Source: 1-14-0-10-37-14 sp037130845
GTDB taxonomy: Bacteria > Patescibacteriota > Patescibacteriia > Patescibacteriales > Patescibacteriaceae
DNA: 64,000 nt
Direction: 5' to 3'
NCBI GenBank assembly: GCA_037130845.1
Contig: JBAXSE010000005.1
Span: forward strand, 10,115-74,114
The notes beneath the pieces are model-generated. The model made no database searches. It was given only the letters and a program-made list of their open reading frames with translations, and was not told the origin of the DNA. The position numbers and the translations under genes are program-made. Below, in pieces: positions 7,447 to 16,658 of this stretch. Numbering within the stretch: the first letter of the stretch is position 1; every line of letters starts with the position of its first letter.

Positions 7447-8706
7447 ATGTCAAGTCTTACTTACATAACCGAAATTTCTAAGAATTCGTTGCTGTCTTTG
7501 GCCGAAAACAAGCGGCGGACTTTGTTGACCACTCTTGGCATAATTATTGGCGTTAGCTCGGTGATAGTCATTATGGCAATCGGGCTGAGCGCTCAGGGTT
7601 TGATCTTGGCCCAAGTCAACAAATTGGGCAGCAATTTGATAGGTATTATGCCGGGCAAATCAGAAGATAAAGGACCGCCGGCGACTGTGTTCGGCATAGT
7701 CATCACTACCTTGACTTACGAAGACGCGTTAGCCATTAAACAAGCCAATAATGTGCCGCACGTGGTTGACGTTTCCGCCAATGTTCGCGGCTCCGAGGTA
7801 GTCACTTGGCAAGCTAACCAGCTGACCGCCGATGTCTTTGGCACTAATGTCGGATATTTGCCGGTAGAAGGCGGCCAGGTCGCCGAGGGACGATTCTTTA
7901 CCGATGACGAGGATAAGAGTGTTAGTCGAGTGGCAGTGTTAGGCTCGGCAGTTAAAAATGATTTGTTTGATGGCAATAATCCTATCGGCCGCAAGATTAA
8001 GATTGGCACCCAGACTTTTGAAGTGATCGGCGTTATGGAACAACGCGGCAAGGTGGCTTTTCAGGATTATGACAATTATATCTTTATACCTCTCAATACC
8101 ATGCAGAAGTTGATTGCCGGCGTGCGTCACTTGGGTTTTATCCGGGTCAAGATAGATAAGCAAGAGAATGTTGCTGAGGCGATTGCTGATATTGGCGCTA
8201 CTCTGCGCGAACGGCATGGCATCAAGGATATGAGCGGCGCCAATGATGACTTTACGGTGCGCGCGGCCGCCGAAGCTTTGGACGCGCTTACAACAGTCAC
8301 CAACAGCCTGCGTTTCTTTCTGGCCGCTATGGCGGCTTTGTCTTTGGTGGTGGGCGGCATCGGCATTATGAATATTATGCTTATCCGCGTGGCTCAACGG
8401 ACGCGCGAGATCGGCTTGCGCAAGGCTATCGGCGCAACCAATTCGGACATAGTCACCCAATTTTTAGTCGAGTCTATTTCTATTACCCTTTTGGGCGGAT
8501 TGATTGGCATTGGATTCGGTGAATTTTTGGCTTGGCTGATCGCGCAGGTCGCGCAGGCGCTTGGTTATGATTGGCAGTTTATCGTCAGCCCTTGGTCGAT
8601 AGTATTGGCGGTCGGCGTCTCGATGGCTATCGGTTTGATATTCGGCCTGTATCCGGCGCGCAAAGCCGGCCGTTTGAATCCGATTGAAGCATTAAGATAC
8701 GAATGA
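7447..8706 (+). CDS. MacB-like ABC permease (first)
   Basis: A 419-residue FtsX/MacB permease. It has an N-terminal cytoplasmic helix, TM1 with TLLTTLGIIIGVSSVIVIMAIG (about residues 27-48), a large extracellular MacB_PCD domain (about 50-270), then three TM helices. The typical post-TM2 sequence RTREIGLRKAIGAT and the C-terminal YPARKAGRLNPIEALRYE are present. It pairs with the next permease, probably as a heterodimer served by the ATPase at 6189. Start codon ATG without clear SD. Confidence 0.9.
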   Translation: MSSLTYITEISKNSLLSLAENKRRTLLTTLGIIIGVSSVIVIMAIGLSAQGLILAQVNKLGSNLIGIMPGKSEDKGPPATVFGIVITTLTYEDALAIKQANNVPHVVDVSANVRGSEVVTWQANQLTADVFGTNVGYLPVEGGQVAEGRFFTDDEDKSVSRVAVLGSAVKNDLFDGNNPIGRKIKIGTQTFEVIGVMEQRGKVAFQDYDNYIFIPLNTMQKLIAGVRHLGFIRVKIDKQENVAEAIADIGATLRERHGIKDMSGANDDFTVRAAAEALDALTTVTNSLRFFLAAMAALSLVVGGIGIMNIMLIRVAQRTREIGLRKAIGATNSDIVTQFLVESISITLLGGLIGIGFGEFLAWLIAQVAQALGYDWQFIVSPWSIVLAVGVSMAIGLIFGLYPARKAGRLNPIEALRYE

Positions 8707-8707
8707 T

Positions 8708-9964
8708 ATGCATAGGATTTCCGCCTTTAAAACGACATTCAGAATAATGCTGTCTAACAAAGTCAGAACGCTTTTGACGATGTTGGGCATCATTATCGGC
8801 ATTGCCAGCATTATGATCGTCTATTCCACCGGAGAAGGCATCTTTGGCTTGGTCGTCGGCCAGGTTCAGTCTTTCGGCACTGATATTATTGAAACGGAAA
8901 TCAAGGTGCCATCCAATAAAAAGGGCCAGGCAGGGGAGTCGCAATCGGCATCGGCTATTGCCAGCGGCGTGCAGATTACCACTTTGGTTATCAAAGACAT
9001 GGAGGATGTGCGGAAGATAGCTAACGTCAAAAACGCTTATGGCGCTATTATGAGCCAGGAACAGGTTAGTTATCGCGCGGAGAACAGGCGGGCTTTTGTC
9101 TTGGGCACGACAGCCGGCTATATTGAGATTGATAAATCAACGATTGCCAGCGGCAGGTTTTTTACCGATGCCGAAGACAAGAATCTGAGCGAGGTGGCGG
9201 TGCTGGGCTTTAAAATGAAAGATAAATTATTCGGCGATGAGGATCCGATAGGCAAAACGATTACATTGCGCAAGCATAAGTTTACGGTGATCGGCGTCAT
9301 GACAGAGCGAGGCGGCGGTATGTTCTTGGATTTTGATAATTATGTTTATGTGCCTCTGCGCACCTTGCAAAAGAAAGTGATGGGCTTGGATTATATGATG
9401 TATATGGTGCATCAGCTGAAGGATCCGGCCAAAGGGGAGGAGACGGCGGCCGAGGCAGCTTCTATCTTGCGCGTTAATCACAAGATTACAGATCCTAATC
9501 GCGATGATTTTCGCGTAGTTACCATGAGCGAGGCTTTGGGCAGCTTGAAAACTGTTTCTGACGCTATTACCTTGCTATTGCTGGGTATTGTCATTATCTC
9601 ATTGATAGTGGGCGGCGTCGGCATTATGAATGTCATGTATGTGGTAGTGACAGAGCGCACCATGGAAATCGGCTTGCGCAAGGCAGTCGGCGCGACGGTT
9701 GGCGATATCTTGTGGGAGTTTTTAGTGGAATCGGTGGTTATTACGACCATCGGCGGGCTGATTGGCATTGTGGTAGGCATCGGTGTTTCGGCATTGGTCG
9801 CTTATTTTGCCCAGAGTTACGGTTTTGCCTGGTCGTTGGTTATCCCGGCCAAGGCCTATGTTGTTTCGATAGTCTTCTCCATGGTTTGCGGAGTATTTTT
9901 CGGACTCTATCCTGCGCGCAAAGCCGCCTTGCTCGATCCGATCGAGGCAATAAGAACTGAATAG
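8708..9964 (+). CDS. MacB-like ABC permease (second)
   Basis: A 418-residue paralogue of the preceding gene with the same architecture: TM1 with TLLTMLGIIIGIASIMIV, a periplasmic domain, and three C-terminal helices with RTMEIGLRKAVGAT and YPARKAALLDPIEAIRTE. The start lies one base after the stop of the first permease. Two separate permeases suggest a heterodimer, unlike E. coli MacB, which has a fused ATPase and one permease. Substrate unknown; the adjacent DUF4012 and mreB genes hint at envelope biogenesis. Confidence 0.9.
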   Translation: MHRISAFKTTFRIMLSNKVRTLLTMLGIIIGIASIMIVYSTGEGIFGLVVGQVQSFGTDIIETEIKVPSNKKGQAGESQSASAIASGVQITTLVIKDMEDVRKIANVKNAYGAIMSQEQVSYRAENRRAFVLGTTAGYIEIDKSTIASGRFFTDAEDKNLSEVAVLGFKMKDKLFGDEDPIGKTITLRKHKFTVIGVMTERGGGMFLDFDNYVYVPLRTLQKKVMGLDYMMYMVHQLKDPAKGEETAAEAASILRVNHKITDPNRDDFRVVTMSEALGSLKTVSDAITLLLLGIVIISLIVGGVGIMNVMYVVVTERTMEIGLRKAVGATVGDILWEFLVESVVITTIGGLIGIVVGIGVSALVAYFAQSYGFAWSLVIPAKAYVVSIVFSMVCGVFFGLYPARKAALLDPIEAIRTE

Positions 9965-9980
9965 TAATTTGTTATCATAT

Positions 9981-11966
9981 ATGTTTAAGAAAAAAAACAA
10001 TCTGCTGCATCTATATACCGATGAATTGCGCAATGAAATCGGCGATCATCTTTTTTGGGAGCGGCGCAATCGCCGACAGTTGCGGCTAAAGTTTTTGTCA
10101 TACTTGGTCTGGCTGCTAGTGGGCGGCATTCTGTTGATTGCGTTTAATCTGGCCGTCCTTTATCCCGGGGCGCGAGACGGCTATCGAGCCGCATTGGCCG
10201 CCAAGGGCGATTTGGCTGCCGCGCAAGCTTCGATTGCCAAAAATGATGAGGCCTCGGCTTTACAGCAACTTGAGGCAGCGACCAATGAACTGGAAACCGC
10301 AATCCGCAGCTTGAAAAAAATACAGTTCAGTCCGGTTGGCTGGCTCCCGATTGTCAGCCAGCGCCTATCGGACGCAGACAAATTGTTAGTAGCCGCTAAA
10401 TTAACTGCGACCGCGGTCCATACGGCTTATCTTTCCGGCCAGCCATTGTTTCGATTGTTGCCCGGTTCCGCAAGTATAAATTTTGGCAAGATGACGGCTG
10501 ATCAAAAAAAGGAAGTGCTGGCTAGCGTGGCTGCCGGCCAACAATTCTTGCCCGACCTTAAGGTTAATCTGACTTCGGCGCGTGATTTATTAAAGTCAAT
10601 CGAAGACCCTGGTTTTTTCTTGTCTTACGGCCTAAGAATTGATGAATTGGCAGTGCGTCTTGACCAGGGCTTGGCAATGGTGCAGCAAGCGGAGCCTTAT
10701 GCCTTGCTTTTGCCCGCTTTGGCCGGGCATGGTAAAAGCGCCAGTTATTTGCTGGTATTCGAGAATCGCCATGAGCTGAGGCCTACCGGCGGCTTTATCG
10801 GCAGCTTTGGGTTAGGCGTGGTAAACGAAGGCCAAATTGAGCGCATGGAGACAAAAGACGTCTACAAGCTGGATTGGCCGTCCAAAGAAAAATTCAACCA
10901 AGAGCCGCCGGCCCCGATCAAACAATATCTGGGCCAAGCCAAGTGGTTTTTCCGCGATGCCAATTGGAACCCCGATTGGCCTCTTACTGCGCAGAAGCTG
11001 GTTTCTTTTTATCAGCAAGAGAACGCCTTTGCGCCGACGCCTGACCAGCAAACCGAATTTGATTTTGTTATCGCTTTGACGCCGGACGTAATAGTTGATT
11101 TTATCAATCTGACCGGTCCGGTAATCATTAAGGGCCAGACTTATACCGGACAAAACTTTGTTGATCTATTGCAGCAGAACACGGAGGTGGATTATGAAAA
11201 ATTCGGTTATGCTCGCGCTGATCGCAAGGCAGTGCTGGGCGAGATTGCCAAAGAGCTCCAAGGCAGAGTGTTGGCAAATTTGGATAAACTATGGCAAAGC
11301 AGCTTGAATATCCTGTCTGAAAATCTGGCCAAGAAAAATATGTTAGTGTGGGCCGATGATCCGAATGTTGCGGTGTATTTCGATCAACAAGGCTGGGATG
11401 GTGCCATGAAAGAAACAGACGGTGATTATGCTATGTTAGTGGACGCTAATTTACATGCTTTGAAAACCGACGCGGTTATTAGCCGGCAAATATCCTACAA
11501 GCTGACGGAAAGCACCGCCGGCTTAGTTGCTAAATTCGATGTTAATTATGCCCATAGCGGAACCAGCGATTGGAAAACCGGCGCATATCGCACTTATGCC
11601 AGGCTATACGTACCCAAGGGTTCGCAGCTAATTAATATGGCAGGAACTTCTAGCACCGTAGATATAGGCGAGGAAAATAATAAGACATATTTTGGTACAT
11701 TTTTGTCAATAGAACCAGGCAAAATCGGGGGCTTGTCATTTGAGTACAAATTGCCCTATAATCTGAAGGATCGCTTGAGTGCAAAAGGCTATAGCCTGTG
11801 GCTGCAAAAACAGCCCGGCACTATAAGCGATCTGAGCATCGATTTGACTTTCTTGCGCCCAATCCGCCGTTTTGAGCCGGCAAGCTTGATTTCCAGCCAA
11901 CAAGGCAGCCGGGTTTGGTGGAGAGAGAAAATAATGCAAGACAAATTTTATCAAGTAAACTTTTAA
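9981..11966 (+). CDS. DUF4012 envelope protein
   Basis: About 661 residues from the ATG at 9981 (starts FKKKNNLLHLYTDE). One membrane helix lies near residues 38-60 (FLSYLVWLLVGGILLIAFNLAVLY), then a coiled-coil region (about 75-115), then the DUF4012 domain with its signature LRPTGGFIGSFG near residue 270 and RDANWNPDWP near 320. DUF4012 proteins are widespread in CPR and Actinobacteria and are usually near envelope or polysaccharide genes; their biochemical function is not established to my knowledge. The mreB ATG begins two bases after the stop, so the two are likely coupled. An earlier TTG at 9969 is a poorer start. Confidence 0.85.
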   Translation: MFKKKNNLLHLYTDELRNEIGDHLFWERRNRRQLRLKFLSYLVWLLVGGILLIAFNLAVLYPGARDGYRAALAAKGDLAAAQASIAKNDEASALQQLEAATNELETAIRSLKKIQFSPVGWLPIVSQRLSDADKLLVAAKLTATAVHTAYLSGQPLFRLLPGSASINFGKMTADQKKEVLASVAAGQQFLPDLKVNLTSARDLLKSIEDPGFFLSYGLRIDELAVRLDQGLAMVQQAEPYALLLPALAGHGKSASYLLVFENRHELRPTGGFIGSFGLGVVNEGQIERMETKDVYKLDWPSKEKFNQEPPAPIKQYLGQAKWFFRDANWNPDWPLTAQKLVSFYQQENAFAPTPDQQTEFDFVIALTPDVIVDFINLTGPVIIKGQTYTGQNFVDLLQQNTEVDYEKFGYARADRKAVLGEIAKELQGRVLANLDKLWQSSLNILSENLAKKNMLVWADDPNVAVYFDQQGWDGAMKETDGDYAMLVDANLHALKTDAVISRQISYKLTESTAGLVAKFDVNYAHSGTSDWKTGAYRTYARLYVPKGSQLINMAGTSSTVDIGEENNKTYFGTFLSIEPGKIGGLSFEYKLPYNLKDRLSAKGYSLWLQKQPGTISDLSIDLTFLRPIRRFEPASLISSQQGSRVWWREKIMQDKFYQVNF

Positions 11967-11968
11967 CC

Positions 11969-12985
11969 ATGTTTCCAAAACTGATTAAGCGCATCGGCAT
12001 CGATCTTGGCACTACTTATACTTTGGTTTATGTACCTGGCCGCGGCATTATCATTAATGAACCCAGCGTTGTGGCCATATCAATGATTGATAAGAAGATC
12101 TTGGCTGTCGGTATCGAGGCCAAGGATATGTTGGGCCGTACGCCTGACAATATCATGGCTATCAAGCCGCTTAAGGATGGCGTAATCGCTGATTATCGTA
12201 CAACTGAGGCTATGTTGAGATATTTTATCAATAAGGCTTTGGGCGGCATGCGCTTGTTTAGGCCCGAGGTCATGGTCGCCGTTCCGGCCGGCATCACTTC
12301 CACCGAACGGCGCGCGGTTATTGACGCTACGATTGCTGCCGGAGCCAAGGCTGCATATATCATTAAGGAGCCGGTAGCCGCGGCGGTCGGCGCTGACATT
12401 CCGATCGGTTCCGCATCCGGCCATATGATTGTCGATATCGGCGGAGGGACAGCGGAAATGGCAGTCTTATCATTGGGCGGTATCGTCACTTCAACCTCGG
12501 TTCGAGTCGGCGGCAACAAATTTGACGAAGCGATTGTTGATTTTGTCCGCCGCAAATACAATCTGGCTATCGGCGAGCGCACCAGCGAAGACATCAAGAT
12601 TAATATCGGTTCGGCGCTGTATCTGGAAGACAAGCTGACTATGGAAATCAAGGGCCGCGACTTAGTGACAGGCTTGCCCCGCAATATCATCATCACTTCC
12701 GATGATGTGACTGATGCGCTGCAAGCGCCGCTGGAGGTGATTGTCGGTGCAATCAAGAAGATGCTGTCCGAGACTCCGCCCGAGCTGTCGGCGGATATCA
12801 TGGGCAAAGGTATGGTGCTGTCGGGTGGCAGTTCATTGTTGCGCAATATTGATCAGCTAGTGTATCGAACTACCGATGTGCCGGTCTTTATCGCCGACGA
12901 AGCTTTGTTGTGCGTGGCTAAGGGCACAGGCATAACGTTGGATAATCTGCACAGCTATCAGCGGTCTTTGTTTGCTATCAAATAG
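11969..12985 (+). CDS. mreB: Rod-shape actin homologue MreB
   Basis: A 338-residue actin-fold protein that polymerises under the membrane and positions wall synthesis. The phosphate-1 loop is GIDLGTTYT (about 9-17), phosphate-2 is VDIGGGTAEMAV (about 156-167), and the adenosine motif is LSGGSSLLRNIDQ near 290. The sequence IKEPVAAAVGADIPI is typical of MreB. The ATG at 11969 follows the DUF4012 stop; an in-frame start at 11915 would overlap that gene. No mreC or mreD follows; instead an element bounded by hairpin repeats lies directly downstream, so the usual mre operon is absent here. Confidence 0.93.
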   Translation: MFPKLIKRIGIDLGTTYTLVYVPGRGIIINEPSVVAISMIDKKILAVGIEAKDMLGRTPDNIMAIKPLKDGVIADYRTTEAMLRYFINKALGGMRLFRPEVMVAVPAGITSTERRAVIDATIAAGAKAAYIIKEPVAAAVGADIPIGSASGHMIVDIGGGTAEMAVLSLGGIVTSTSVRVGGNKFDEAIVDFVRRKYNLAIGERTSEDIKINIGSALYLEDKLTMEIKGRDLVTGLPRNIIITSDDVTDALQAPLEVIVGAIKKMLSETPPELSADIMGKGMVLSGGSSLLRNIDQLVYRTTDVPVFIADEALLCVAKGTGITLDNLHSYQRSLFAIK

Positions 12986-12998
12986 TATGTATTTGTGG

Positions 12999-13180
12999 TA
13001 TTTACCTCCTGTACTCCAGGAGGTCTCCCCACGAAGACTGAAAGAAGTATTATAGCAGAGCATGGTCAGAGTCGCGAAAAAATAAATATCGATATTCTTG
13101 TTCCGGAAATGCTGTAAACGATTATTTGTAAATTACACCTTACTACATATTTAGGAGATCTCCGGGAGTACCGGAGATAA
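12999..13180. mobile_element. Short element with inverted hairpin ends (MITE-like)
   Basis: An inverted copy of the GGAG-foot hairpin (ACCTCCTG, loop TACTC, CAGGAGGT; 13004-13024) lies 18 bases after the mreB stop. A direct copy (ATCTCCGG, loop GAGTA, CCGGAGAT; 13158-13178) ends 11 bases before the next ATG. The interior shares GAAGTATTATA, an AGAGT-GCG segment and AATAAATAT with the longer element at 23628-24146 but lacks its small gene. It therefore looks like a deletion derivative that fills the mreB-glycosyltransferase gap. GGAG in the right arm (13173-13176) is the only SD-like site for the following gene. Confidence 0.6.
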
Positions 13181-13189
13181 ATATCACAT

Positions 13190-14446
13190 ATGCTCATAGG
13201 CATCGATGCCAGCCGCGCTAACCGCAGCCATAAGACGGGAACAGAATGGTATAGCTACCATCTGATCCGCGAGTTGGCTAAGCTGGACAAAGACAATCAA
13301 TATATCTTATATACCGACACGCCTCTGACCGGAGGCATGGCGGATTTAAACGAGGGCAACCGAGACGGCACGCCGCCGGTAGATGCCAAAGGTTTTCAGA
13401 TTATAAAAAGTCCGCATCATAATTTTCGCGCTAAGGTGCTCAAGTGGTCGCATCGGTTTTTTTGGACTCAAGGACGCTTGTCGCTGGAGATGATCCGCCA
13501 TGCGCCCGATGTTTTGTTTGTACCCGCCCATACTCTGCCTCTGATCCATCCTAAAAAATCTGTAGTTACTATCCATGATATCGGCTTTAAGCGCCAGGAA
13601 GGCCTTTATAATAAAGCGCGGTTAGGATACAAAGGACGATTTTTTGATAGCTTGGTTAAGGTGCTGACCGGCGGACGTTATCGCGCTACCCATCTGGATT
13701 ATTTGGAATGGTCAACTTTGTTTGCGCTAGAACAAGCCGCTAAGGTGATCACTATCTCTGAGTTTTCTAAAAAAGAGATCATCGATGTTTATCAAGCAAA
13801 GCCAGAGAAGCTCGCGGTGGTATACAATGGTTATGATCAAGAAATATATCATCCGGTCACTGATGAAGGCTTAATCGTTGAAACATTAAATAAGTATGGC
13901 ATTAGCCGGCCTTACGTATTTTACGTCGGCCGTTTGGAAAAAAAGAAAAATACGGCTCGCTTGATCGAGGCTTTTGCCTTGCTTAAAAACGAACACCAGT
14001 CATTGAACCACAAGCTGGTCTTGGTCGGCGATGCCAGCTTCGGCTATGACCAGATTCGCATGGTCGTGCATCAATATGGCATCAGCGATGATGTCATTCT
14101 AACCGGCTGGGTGGAAGAGGCGGACATGCCGGTTATCTTCTCGGCCGCTACCGCTTTTATTTTTCCGTCGCATTACGAAGGCTTTGGCATCCCTTTGTTG
14201 CAGGCAATGGCTTGCGGCACTCCGATTGTGGCTAGCTCCGCTGCCAGTATTCCGGAGATTGCCGGGGAGGCGGCTTGGTATTTTGACCCCACTAACACCG
14301 AAGAGATGGCCGAAAAGATTACCGACGTTATCCTGAGCCAGGACTTGCGCCAAGAGCTTTTGGACGCGGCCAAAGAGCAGATTAAGCAATTTAGCTGGCA
14401 ACGGGCTGCCCGTGAGACTTTAACGGTACTGGAAAGCTTAAAATAA
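13190..14446 (+). CDS. GT4 family glycosyltransferase
   Basis: A 418-residue GT-B glycosyltransferase. The N-terminal motif IGIDASRANRSHKTGTEWYSYHL is characteristic of GT4 mannosyl/glucosyl transferases. The C-terminal domain (about 230-400) carries FYVGRLEKKKN, the EX7E-type motif in SHYEGFGIPLLQAMACG, and SIPEIAGEAAWYFDP. It transfers a sugar from a nucleotide donor to a membrane-linked or surface glycan; donor and acceptor cannot be read from the sequence. The ATG at 13190 is 13 bases from GGAG in the hairpin arm. A terminator follows. Confidence 0.88.
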   Translation: MLIGIDASRANRSHKTGTEWYSYHLIRELAKLDKDNQYILYTDTPLTGGMADLNEGNRDGTPPVDAKGFQIIKSPHHNFRAKVLKWSHRFFWTQGRLSLEMIRHAPDVLFVPAHTLPLIHPKKSVVTIHDIGFKRQEGLYNKARLGYKGRFFDSLVKVLTGGRYRATHLDYLEWSTLFALEQAAKVITISEFSKKEIIDVYQAKPEKLAVVYNGYDQEIYHPVTDEGLIVETLNKYGISRPYVFYVGRLEKKKNTARLIEAFALLKNEHQSLNHKLVLVGDASFGYDQIRMVVHQYGISDDVILTGWVEEADMPVIFSAATAFIFPSHYEGFGIPLLQAMACGTPIVASSAASIPEIAGEAAWYFDPTNTEEMAEKITDVILSQDLRQELLDAAKEQIKQFSWQRAARETLTVLESLK

Positions 14447-14464
14447 GGAATTACATCAATAATC

Positions 14465-14485
14465 CAGCCCAAAGGGCTGTTTTTT
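14465..14485 (+). terminator. Intrinsic terminator
   Basis: CAGCCC, loop AAA, GGGCTG (14465-14479), followed by a run of six T. It ends the glycosyltransferase transcript. Confidence 0.85.
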
Positions 14486-14517
14486 GTTCTAATCTAGGGC
14501 TTTTTTGGTCAAATCTA

Positions 14518-14546
14518 TTGACTTTTTGTGCCGAATGTGATATAAT
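14518..14546 (+). promoter_or_regulatory. Strong sigma-70-type promoter
   Basis: TTGACT (14518-14523), a 17-base spacer and a perfect TATAAT (14541-14546). It gives a leader of about 50 bases that ends in AGGAGG (14591-14596), five bases before the ATG at 14602. The spacer end and leader (AATGTGATATA, TTTATCAC, ATTATAGGAG) are shared with the promoter at 16535. Confidence 0.85.
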
Positions 14547-14601
14547 ATTACTTACTTAGAACCTTTACAATTAATATTTATCACTATTATAGGAGGCCGA
14601 A

Positions 14602-16485
14602 ATGGCTAAAATTAAACTGTTACTCGTTGTTATCTGTCTAATGTTTGCCGGCAATTTGTTGGCGCAAAATTTGACCTTTCAATTTGTTCAATCCGCTTGT
14701 CCTGTAAATAGGACCGACCAAATTGTCTGGGCTGATGTCCGCATGAGCAATGATATGCCGCTTAAGGACCTCAAGTTTGATGTTAAATTGAGCTATACCC
14801 AGTGCACTGCAACAGGAACGCCAATACCGGCCAGAATGACTTTGGCTGATGGCAATACTAAAGATGAAACCAAGTGGTCAAAAGTGACAGACAAAGGCAA
14901 TGGTATCAGCGAATTCCACTATTGGATGGAGCCGAACAACCCCCAGGATTATCTGACGGCCAGTGCGGTCGCCAGAAAGATCATGGAGTTCTACGTTAAA
15001 TTCCAATCCAGCATTCCTGATTGCGGCAAGATGACTATCAGTTGCAGTAATTTCCGCGCTGTCGGCATCAATGGTCAAAGCCAGGAAGTTGCCATGACTG
15101 TGCCGAGTTTAGCCGAGATCATTATTAATTTCGGCGAATGCGCGCCGCCGCCTACACCGATAAATCTGTCTGCAGATGCCCAAGTAATACGCAACAGCCA
15201 GATTAACGAACTGGTAGTGCAGCTTGATTATCAGAGTGCCAATCAATTCAGTGAAATGTCTTTCGATTTAACGGCGCCTGTCAGTTGGACGGCTCCAAAC
15301 TGTCTTTTTGTCAGTGAAGTCGGCAGTATAGGCTTGATTCAAGTCTCCAATAATATGTGGCGCGTCACCGTCAAGAAGGCGGTTGGCAATTTCTCGGCAA
15401 GTGATAGCTATAAACCCTGGTTGACCCTTAATTGGTCGTTCCCTCCGGCAGCTAGCGGAATTATTGAACTGACGTTTAATAATTTTTTAGCCAAGGATGT
15501 CGCAGGACTTTTGATGCCGGTAATGAAGGAATTAAAAAAAACTGTAGACCTTGGCGTGCTTTCGTCCAACCTTGAAACAGTTAAGTTCAGTTTGGATAAA
15601 GCGGCTAATTGGTTTAGTATGGATGGCTATAAGCCATTGGGTTATGGCGCTGTTACGCTGTTGCTGGAGATTGATAATCAATCAAAGCCGGTGCATAGCG
15701 TTACTTTCCGCTTGATTATTCCGATGTATTTGGACTTAAAACAGGCGTATGCGACTATCGAAGGCAAGAACGTCGCTGCTGTTTTTAAACAGTTGAGCAA
15801 TACTACCGCCACTAGGACCTTGCAGGTTACTTTGACCAGCACGGCCGCCTCATGGCCGGTAAATCAAGCAGGGGAAACGAACAAGGAATTAGGCAGGCTA
15901 GTTTTTGGCTTTACGGATTTGCCGGCAGGGCCGGTTGTGTTCTCGGTATCCGAGATCGTATCTACCCAGCCTGACGGACAAGTGGTCAATCAGACTAAAG
16001 CCTTTGATTACGTGATTGATTTTTCTTCCGAATTTTATCGCTTTAAAAAAGGCGATAGCAACCATAACTTTGGTGATGGCGTTTTGAATCAGACCGACTT
16101 GAAGTTGTTGCAAGATTACGTCGGCGGACGATTCTCCGGAGCATCGCTGTACCAGAAGTGGGCATTTGATGTTGATGGAAACGGCGCAGCGAACGCTGAT
16201 GATATTGCGGCTCTAATGAAACTGATGGGGATTAGCTCTGTCGATGAAGAGAGTCTGGCGAATCAATTGCTGTGGCCGAATCCGAGCCAAGGCATCGTTA
16301 ATCTCCGTTTGGCAGAAACTGATCATAATCTTCGATTTGTCGTTTATGACTTGACGGGGAATATCGTATCGGATGTAGCTGTGGCAGCCGGACAAAACCA
16401 GTTGAGACTAAATCTTGTTAGCGGAGCGTATTATTGGCGCATAAGCGGATTACAGCCAAAGTTTGGTGTTGTCGTTATTGAATAA
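14602..16485 (+). CDS. Secreted dockerin-like protein with T9SS-like C-terminal domain
   Basis: A 627-residue secreted protein. The signal peptide is about 1-21 (KIKLLLVVICLMFAGNLLAQ). Two or more beta-sandwich, cohesin-like regions (about 22-170 and 185-470) follow. A dockerin-like pair of calcium loops lies at about 482-545 (GDSNHNFGDGVLNQTDL and DVDGNGAANADDI). The last 72 residues (LLWPNPSQG, VYDLTGN, SGAYYWRI) match the pattern of the type-A sorting domain of the Bacteroidetes type IX secretion system. No T9SS machinery is seen here. It has a consensus promoter and a strong SD, unlike most neighbours. The next gene encodes a smaller protein with a similar C-terminal domain, so the pair may assemble at the surface. 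Confidence 0.75.
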   Translation: MAKIKLLLVVICLMFAGNLLAQNLTFQFVQSACPVNRTDQIVWADVRMSNDMPLKDLKFDVKLSYTQCTATGTPIPARMTLADGNTKDETKWSKVTDKGNGISEFHYWMEPNNPQDYLTASAVARKIMEFYVKFQSSIPDCGKMTISCSNFRAVGINGQSQEVAMTVPSLAEIIINFGECAPPPTPINLSADAQVIRNSQINELVVQLDYQSANQFSEMSFDLTAPVSWTAPNCLFVSEVGSIGLIQVSNNMWRVTVKKAVGNFSASDSYKPWLTLNWSFPPAASGIIELTFNNFLAKDVAGLLMPVMKELKKTVDLGVLSSNLETVKFSLDKAANWFSMDGYKPLGYGAVTLLLEIDNQSKPVHSVTFRLIIPMYLDLKQAYATIEGKNVAAVFKQLSNTTATRTLQVTLTSTAASWPVNQAGETNKELGRLVFGFTDLPAGPVVFSVSEIVSTQPDGQVVNQTKAFDYVIDFSSEFYRFKKGDSNHNFGDGVLNQTDLKLLQDYVGGRFSGASLYQKWAFDVDGNGAANADDIAALMKLMGISSVDEESLANQLLWPNPSQGIVNLRLAETDHNLRFVVYDLTGNIVSDVAVAAGQNQLRLNLVSGAYYWRISGLQPKFGVVVIE

Positions 16486-16502
16486 TCAAAGTGAATTAAA
16501 AC

Positions 16503-16532
16503 AAAGCCTCGTCGAAACAGACGAGGCTTTTA
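16503..16532 (+). terminator. Intrinsic terminator
   Basis: AAAGCCTCGTC (16503-16513), six-base loop, GACGAGGCTTT (16520-16530), then T-rich bases. The -35 box of the next promoter begins at 16535, so the two signals are packed together. Confidence 0.8.
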
Positions 16533-16534
16533 TA

Positions 16535-16563
16535 TTGACAATATCGCATAAATGTGATATATT
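16535..16563 (+). promoter_or_regulatory. Strong sigma-70-type promoter
   Basis: Perfect TTGACA (16535-16540), 17-base spacer, TATATT (16558-16563). The leader ends in AGGAG (16647-16651), seven bases before ATG. The -10 flank and leader resemble those of the promoter at 14518. Confidence 0.8.
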
Positions 16564-16658
16564 AACATATCCCAATAAGGGGACAAAAGTTCTTTGATAA
16601 TAAATGGCTAATATTTAAGCAATTATACACAATTTATCACAATTATAGGAGTTTTATC

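Noticed and set aside
11915..11968. Upstream extension of mreB
   Set aside because: It would overlap the DUF4012 gene by about 50 bases and adds residues not seen in MreB; the ATG at 11969 aligns with the family start.
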